DNA from: Siphonodentalium dalli
Lineage: Eukaryota; Mollusca; Scaphopoda; Gadilida; Siphonodentaliidae
Length of the DNA stretch: 64,000 nucleotides
Assembly: GCA_032622095.1 (NCBI GenBank)
Contig: CP136069.1
Location: forward strand, 89,270,618-89,334,617
Reading direction: 5' to 3'
Positions 57,955-64,000 of this stretch are shown here, piece after piece. The translations under genes and the position numbers were made by a program. The notes under the pieces were generated by a model. The model did no database searches. It saw only the letters and a list, made by a program, of their open reading frames with translations, and was not told the DNA's origin. How positions within the stretch are numbered: position 1 is the first letter of the stretch; each line of letters begins with the position of its first letter.

Positions 57955-57982
57955 GCTATTATACTTCTTAATAAGATTCTAG

Positions 57983-58707
57983 CACAGGCCCTTGGGGGGC
58001 GGGGGGGAAATACCAGATATACCAATATATACTATAATAGTGACAAGGTTCACAAGTCCGATTTTGGGAAAAACATCCATCTATCATATTCCTCATAAAT
58101 TCTCAAAATCATTCTTCTCAGTCACAATATATTTCATTGTGTTGTATTGGCCATGAAATTTCCTTTCTTTTGATGTATAATTTAATATTATCAAACGAAG
58201 GAAAGTCGAGTTATCGTATCGAAAACTAGAAAAACCTACCGACGAAAAGCAGTCGTCAGTTTCCCTGTCTGATTAAATTATTATGGTCACAATTGCCGAA
58301 CTTGCAAATAGATTTCGTCAAGTTATATATCAAACGAAAGAAAATGTTATGCCCTATAAAATACAGAGGCATATTCTGGCTGAGTTGACAACATTTAAGA
58401 ATTATTGAAGATATTAGCCGGACAGGGAGTCTGACGACCCCTTTTACCCCCAAATTTCCCGTAGATATTGCAAGTTTTCGGTACGATGTCTCGACTTCCC
58501 TTCGTTTGATATTACGGAATTATATATCAAAAGAAAGGAAATTTCATGACCAATAAGAAACACTGAAATATATTGTGACTGATTTGAACGATTTTGAGAA
58601 TCTATAAACAATATCATAGATGGTGTGTTTTTCCCAAAACCAGACTTGTGTATCCTTGTCACTGGTATATATATTGATATATCTGCAATTTTCCCCAGGG
58701 GCCTGTG
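57983..58707. mobile_element. hAT-like foldback element with 8-bp duplication
   Basis: The ends are CACAGGCCCTTGGGG and CCCCAGGGGCCTGTG. GATTCTAG is repeated exactly on each side (57975-57982 and 58708-58715). The arms stay complementary for about 240 bp (AAATTTCCTTTCTTTTGAT and its complement). It is non-coding. The 8-bp duplication fits hAT; P-type elements are the alternative. Confidence 0.82.
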
Positions 58708-58715
58708 GATTCTAG

Positions 58716-59480
58716 TGTATAAAATAACATGTTTTGAACAGGATGTGTGAAAGACCCTCTCATGTTTGATGTTAAATTTTATGGTCATTTTTTTTCAAAC
58801 AGTTCAAATGTTTTAGAAAGATAGCCATAATTATATCATCTTAATATTACAAAATGACATTCAGTGGCTATATATAGGTCTAGTTTTTATCACACGCTTG
58901 ATCCTAGAATTACAGTGTTATTGCTGTTCCATATTTACAAATCTGTATATACTCATCCAATTGAAGACACATGACATAAATGACGGTCGCCTCAACCATG
59001 AAACCGGAACTATAAAATAAAAGCATCATCACACATGACAAAACAAGCCCTGTATGTGACTTAAATTAAACATTTTAAGACTGTATTTTTTAATTCACTG
59101 ATCCTAGGACGTGTGATGTGTAATAAACACAGAACGACATGTGTGTTAATGAGTTTGGTGATATGGCACTGTGCCATTGCAGAAGAATCAAACTTGAGGC
59201 TATGCCGCCTATACGTCTCATTCTATCCTTCTGTGATAACACTTGTGTCATATCAACAAACTCATTAACACACTCATGTTGTTTTGTGTATTTATGTCAC
59301 ATTTTGTTTTCAGCACATTTTTCAGCAGAACAATGGAAAACTATACTAATTGTGTATGTTGTCATTGTAACTGGGGGTATGGAACATTGAATAAATCTTG
59401 AAGTTTACTTTAAAAAATTGCTATAATTACAAGAAAGTACTAAAGATCCATATTTTGTCATATCAGTATCCTGTTTGGTA
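58716..59480. other. Intron 15, no recognised content
   Basis: An open frame at 59139-59390 ends with a short hydrophobic stretch (TILIVYVVIV). It lacks EGF/LamG context or a basic cytoplasmic flank, so it is not called. Confidence 0.45.
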
Positions 59481-59695
59481 TACAGTAATGCCCTAAATAA
59501 TCGACTCCTTAACCACAGCAGAATTATGGGTAACTTTTCAGGATTTAGTCGGAAATATGGCTTGTTGCCATTCATCGGAAAGCTCCCAGTGAGAGCTTTC
59601 CGATGAATGGCAACAAGCCATATTTCCAACATACCTGAAAAGTTACCCATAATTCTGCTGTGGTTAATGAGTTGATTATTTAGGGCATTACTGTA
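59481..59695. repeat. CAGTAATGCCC foldback MITE, best copy
   Basis: TA duplicated, both ends intact, arms meeting at AAAGCTCCCAGTGAGAGCTTT. About 95 bp arms with very few mismatches. Confidence 0.92.
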
Positions 59696-60296
59696 ATAAT
59701 AGGTTGAAAACACTTTTAATAATACTATTTGAGGGGGAAATCCTTGTGATTTCTTGGTGTATTATTGGTCTCATAGCAGTATAGAAAAATAAAACATCAA
59801 ATATAATTTTGCCTGGCAAATTGATGTTTGTGCTTCAATCAATTGGAACCATGCTCAGATATATAAACACAGGTTGTTGGTTTTAATAGCCACAGGCAAT
59901 AATCCTTTAGCATTGACTCCAACAACATAATGTGGCTATAATTGTTATAGTCATTGCCTTGTTTTCATTTTATGATTATATATGTACTAAGAATTTTCTG
60001 GCACCCATGCATGTCATTACTCTAGTGTCAATGATTGGCAGTCCTGAATGGAAATCCATAAGCCTGAACAGCGAGTGTATATAGACGTTTAATTTATAAA
60101 TTACCTCCCTTTTATAAGAGGATAAAAAATATTGACATTTCTCTGTCTATAGGAACATGACCCCTACTCATTCAGGAATTTGAATGTTGTAGTATCTTCA
60201 CCAGATTTAACCATACGTAAATATAAATTTAAAAGAATATAATCAATTTCATCTTTATAGTTTGTGTGTACTGCACATCTAAAACGAGAACTTTAA

Positions 60297-60732
60297 AGGT
60301 ACTCAATACGATTTGATGGTCCCCATATCATCAGATTCCAAAATAATTTTTTCTGAAATGCCGCTTCTGCAGTTATCAGAATCGATTAATTGCCCAAAAA
60401 TATTGCTAACCACAGTCAACTATAGTACAAAATTGCCCAAAACCTGTTATTTGTCAACATTTTGTTCTACAAAATTTTGCTGGTTTGTCAAATATCTGAC
60501 ACAGAAAAGCCACTTGATTTTAAAGTTATCCATCTTCATCCGCAATTTGGTCCGAGACAGTCTTCTCGTCGACTTTTACTGGGCCACTATTAAAATATTC
60601 CATAATAGATTTCAAAAATTGATATCTGATCACTCTGAGCTTTGATGCATGGTTCTTCGACTAGAATCAATTATATTTTACCCTGAAGCCAATATATAGT
60701 AATTGAGGGGTGCTTAATCGGATTGAGTACCT
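60297..60732 (+). mobile_element. TTAA element AGGTACTCAATCCG, copy 3
   Basis: AGGTACTCAATACGATTTGA at the left and AATCGGATTGAGTACCT at the right, with TTAA at 60293-60296 and 60733-60736. The interior has diverged from copies 1 and 4. Confidence 0.72.
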
Positions 60733-60801
60733 TTAAATTTTAAATGAATTTGTTGATCTCATATAAAAACTCCTCTAAAGAAAAATAATGAAGGGATCTT
60801 C

Positions 60802-60895
60802 TACAGTAATGCCCCAAATAATCGACTCCTTAACCACAATAGAATTATGGGTAATTTTTCAGGATTTAGTCGGAAATATTACTGTATGTATTAAA
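60802..60895. repeat. CAGTAATGCCC foldback MITE, half copy
   Basis: The left arm to GTCGGAAATAT runs straight into TACTGTA, suggesting a precise internal deletion between arms. Confidence 0.8.
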
Positions 60896-60935
60896 ACCAG
60901 CATGTAGAACAGCCACTATCATATATGCTGATTTA

Positions 60936-61213
60936 ACTCTTTCTATACTAAATTTATTCTCCCATTCGGTATTCAGTTATAAAAGTCTACATGGGAGTAG
61001 TCTATTACTCATTTGGAGGGGTTTTCAGTAAAAATAAGCAGACGACAGATAATACAGGTACAGAAAGAGTCCTATTTATTGAAGGGAAATAATGTTTAGA
61101 TAATAAGTTCACCAAACGACCTATATGGTTATTTGTTAAACTTATTATCTGAAAATTTCCAGAGAGGTAACTACTCGCCAATGATTACTTACATGTAGTG
61201 TAGAAAGTTTTAA
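60936..61213. repeat. TTCTATACTAAAT/TTAA palindromic family copy
   Basis: TTTAACTCTTTCTATACTAA at the left and AGTGTAGAAAGTTTTAA at the right. A central AGATAATAAGTTCACC/ACTTATTATCT inversion is present. Confidence 0.65.
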
Positions 61214-61279
61214 GTTAAAGGAAACTTGGACCAGCTGGAAATCTATCACAACAAGCCGTATTATCAGAGAATTCCTTAG

Positions 61280-61499
61280 TTACAGAAATGCTCTTAAGTA
61301 ATCGACTTCTTAACCACAGCAGAATTATGGGTAACTTTTCAGGATTTAGTCGGAAATATGGCTTGTTGCCATTAAATGGAAAGCTCTCACTGAGAGCTTT
61401 CCGATGAATGGCAACAAGCCATATTTCCGTCTACATCCTGAAAAGTAACCCATAATTCTGCTGTGGTTAAGGAGTCGATAATTTAGGGCATTACTGTAA
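61280..61499. repeat. CAGTAATGCCC foldback MITE copy
   Basis: Both arms are complete, meeting at GCTCTCACTGAGAGC. It forms the left part of the block shared with 43390-44175. Confidence 0.88.
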
Positions 61500-61673
61500 T
61501 TATGTGATAAACATACCCTGCTAAGTTGAGCATGAAAACACTGTGTGAATATGCCATCAATTAGTCAAATCTCCAAATGTTTTTCCATATCCAACAACCT
61601 CAAAAACACAATCTATTCATGCTAATATTTATAATAATGAACTGAACAAATATTATTGTCTGTTCATTATTAA

Positions 61674-62082
61674 AGGTACTCAATCCGATCAGACGCTCCC
61701 CATACCATCAAGATACAACAACAAAATTTCTTCAAAATGCGCTTTAGTATCAGAATTGATTTATTGCATCAAAATAATGATAACCTCTGTCAAGTATGGT
61801 ATAAAATTTTCCAAAACTGTATTTATCAACATTTTGTTCAACAAAATATGGCCATATTATCACTAAAGTATCACGCCATTTTACCATATTATCATCTTCA
61901 TCCGCAATTTTATCCGGAACCTCCATTTGACAACGTGTTTCTGGGCCACATATTATTACACATCTCGAGAAATACAAACTGCAAAAATTTGATGGGTGGG
62001 TTCTTCAACTTGAATCAAATATTGTTTACCCCCGAAGCCAAAGAAATAGTAACTTAGGAGCGTCTGATTGGATTGAGTACCT
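61674..62082 (+). mobile_element. TTAA element AGGTACTCAATCCG, copy 4
   Basis: AGGTACTCAATCCGATCAGA left and GTCTGATTGGATTGAGTACCT right, TTAA at 61670-61673 and 62083-62086. It keeps the C5 stretch TTTACCCCCGAAGCC. It is shorter than copy 1 by internal deletion. Confidence 0.8.
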
Positions 62083-62424
62083 TTAAAGTAAGTAAAAGTC
62101 GATTATTTAGAGAATTCCTTAGTTATTTCATTGCTTGGTCAGAACAGCTATTGGTGAAAAGCAGTGTTGTTTGTTTGATTGCACTCGGTCACGTTTTGTT
62201 TCAATGAATTTCACAGTTTCATCTCTACTTACTCTGGTACAGATGTGGAATATTTATTGACGTCACATCACACGGCAGAAAAAACATGGCAGAGTGTACA
62301 CAAATTGTTCATCATGTAATTTTAAACGTAGTATTTCATGATCGATAAGCAGAAATGAAGTGAGCTAGAATTGATGATTTTTAGAACTATTTCATTTATA
62401 ATAAAAAGAGTTTAAAATTAGTAT

Positions 62425-62560
62425 CTATTTATATAGAGAGTTGGATCTGTCTGTCTGTTTGTCTGTCCAGATTTTTCTCCCAGACTACTGGTCCGATTTC
62501 AACCCAATTTGGTGTGGTGACTCGGTGTACCCTGGCGGAGGTTATAACAGTGTTAGTTTT
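62425..62560. repeat. Bivalve-type repeat fragment
   Basis: TATAGAGAGTTGGATCTGTC, CTGTCTGTTTGTCTGTCC and CCGATTTCAACCCAATTTGG show a short diverged member. Confidence 0.45.
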
Positions 62561-62769
62561 TCACAATTTTGATTTTAAAATAAGTTCACTATAGGCCTAT
62601 TTCAGAATCAAATAAGTCCAATATGAACCTTTGTTCATGAGGCTGTTTCAGCTAATTAATTATAAAACTCAGATGATTTGGTCCAGCATTGCTGACTGCA
62701 TGCATGTGACTGTTTTTATTACAGATTTTATTATTTTAACCCTTTCTTTACCAGATACTCTTTGAGAAG

Positions 62770-62878
62770 TACAATAATGCCCTAAATAATCGACTCGCCA
62801 TATTTCCGACTAAATCATGAAAAATTACCCACAATTCTGCTGTGGTTAAAGAGTCGATTATTTAGGGCATTACTGTAG
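62770..62878. repeat. CAGTAATGCCC foldback MITE, internally deleted
   Basis: It keeps ACAATAATGCCCTAAATAAT and GATTATTTAGGGCATTACTG. The centre is missing apart from CGCCATATTTCCGAC. Confidence 0.82.
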
Positions 62879-62889
62879 TTACACTCCCA

Positions 62890-63090
62890 CTTTTCAAAGA
62901 AAAATGAGGGGGGTATAATGGATTGACTGTGTCCGTTCATGTGTCCGTCGGGCCATCCATCAGTCCATCCATCTGTCCGGGCATATATCTCAGCTTTCAG
63001 TTATTGTATCGGAATTAAATTTGGTATGGAAATTTGCCATCATGATTGTTTTCAAAAGAGGGGCAAATGACTTTGTTTGCATTTTTCTTT
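62890..63090. repeat. Bivalve-type repeat fragment
   Basis: A hairpin-like CCACTTTTCAAAGAAAAATGAGG start, a GTGTCCGTCGGGCCATCCAT run and AATTAAATTTGGTATGGAAAT. One unit only. Confidence 0.5.
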
Positions 63091-63207
63091 CTTTAGTTAA
63101 CCTTCTTTGTTTATCTGGAAATGTAGGTTTTTGTCCATCCACGCCAACGAAAAAAAGGGTTTAAGTTTAAGAGCTTAAGCCTTTAAACCTTTTTGTTTTT
63201 GCCATAT

Positions 63208-63565
63208 TAAAATGATGTGAAACACTCCGGTATGGTGATCAAACAGAAATGGAGAATAATCGTGTTCAAAGTAGTATCTTTTACAAATAGTATATCAAAA
63301 TTCACAGCACACACCATCATTCTTATATATTAATTAAATGTAGTGACTTTCGATGGCGAAATCGTTTTCGTTGGTTTATCGCCGATAGATGCGTCCCAAA
63401 TCGAGTAGTAAATATTTACAATTGAGCTTAGTTCTGACAATGTTTTCTATGGAGTGGTATGGCCGATTTGCTTCAAATTTTCATCGATGTTAGTAGAATG
63501 TTATATTCCTTCAGTTGGCATAGCACCCGAATACTAACTTCACACACCCAAACAAGTACATAATA
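63208..63565. repeat. GATTCTCAATGG repeat, single copy
   Basis: It follows 27338 through AAATCGTTTTCGTTGGTTTA, TTTACAATTGAG and GCATAGCACCCGAATACTAA, more diverged than 31036. Confidence 0.6.
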
Positions 63566-63777
63566 TGTCTTTAACTGTTGTTTGTGGTCTATATATCATT
63601 CTATCACAACTTTCTGAAAACCACAAAAGTTTGGAGAAAATTTATGTCCACTATCCGGACGGACCCACATTTGGGCACAAATTGGGTCAATTGTCCAAAA
63701 TCTTATTGGGTTACCTTGTTGGGTATGAAAAATGTGTTCTCATAAATAGGCACATAGTGGGTCATCCAATATTTTTA

Positions 63778-64000
63778 TACCCCCCGCAACGAAGTTAAGG
63801 GGGGTATACTGGAGTCGGCTCATCCGTCCGCCGTCCGTCTGTGGACACAAATTTGTCCGGGGTTTTCTCAGTCGTTTTTTGATCAATTTCCGTGAAACTT
63901 GGCACAGACATCAAACACCATGGGAACCTGTGCACCTGCGATTATGACGTCTGTCGGACTTTTTTTGGTGGAGTTATCCCCACTTTTTCGACTTAGAAAA
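63778..64000. repeat. Bivalve-type repeat with leading hairpin, cut by window end
   Basis: TATACCCCCCGCAACGAAGT and AAGGGGGGTATA form the hairpin. CCGTCCGCCGTCCGTCTG follows, then GAGTTATCCCCACTTTTTCG. Confidence 0.65.

Noticed and set aside
59139-59390. The hydrophobic end as the Crumbs transmembrane exon
   Set aside because: The stretch is short, lacks basic residues after it, ends at a stop at once and has no ERLI-like tail.

Overview
The window looks like an AT-rich, intron-rich, repeat-dense animal genome. It is probably a lophotrochozoan and most likely a bivalve mollusc. That assignment rests on split EGF exons with GT-AG introns of 0.5 to 11 kb, and on dispersed repeats whose signature words (CCGTCCGTCC runs, GATAACTTTAGT, CAAGTTCGAATATGGGTTT, GAGTTATGGCCCTTTTT) I associate with bivalve genomes. 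The species is an inference; no marker gene fixes it.

Only one protein-coding gene is supported. It lies on the + strand, and 15 internal exons run from 4797 to 57227. Their splice phases agree at every junction and give 4758 nt (1586 codons) with no stop. The order is about 19 EGF-like modules, LamG1, EGF, LamG2, EGF, a truncated EGF, LamG3, then EGF modules. This is the ectodomain of a Crumbs-family apical polarity protein. The signal-peptide exon and the transmembrane/cytoplasmic exons were not found and probably lie outside the window. One intron is GC-AG (28552-29032). LamG2 carries a tetra-arginine furin-type site.

The introns hold most of the remaining interest. They contain: two PIF/Harbinger-like elements with 3-bp TWA target duplications (946-4299 and 14580-15968), the first holding a Helitron (2008-3399) and a LINE 3' fragment; a roughly 2.4 kb tandem array (8480-10890); a 1.9 kb element packed with TCCCGATA motifs (22021-23941); a complete DIRS-type architecture with inverted ends and an internal complementary region (34561-39716); a 1.3 kb TTAA-flanked element (19115-20426); a 725 bp hAT-like element with an 8-bp duplication (57983-58707); and several families of small palindromic elements. 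The commonest of these, beginning CAGTAATGCCC, occurs at eleven loci. Poly-G tracts of up to 36 bases occur at several places.

The gene makes one polypeptide, so no multi-gene pathway is encoded here. No bacterial-type operon, CRISPR array, rRNA or functional tRNA was seen. Intronic stretches with nothing recognisable are listed as such.
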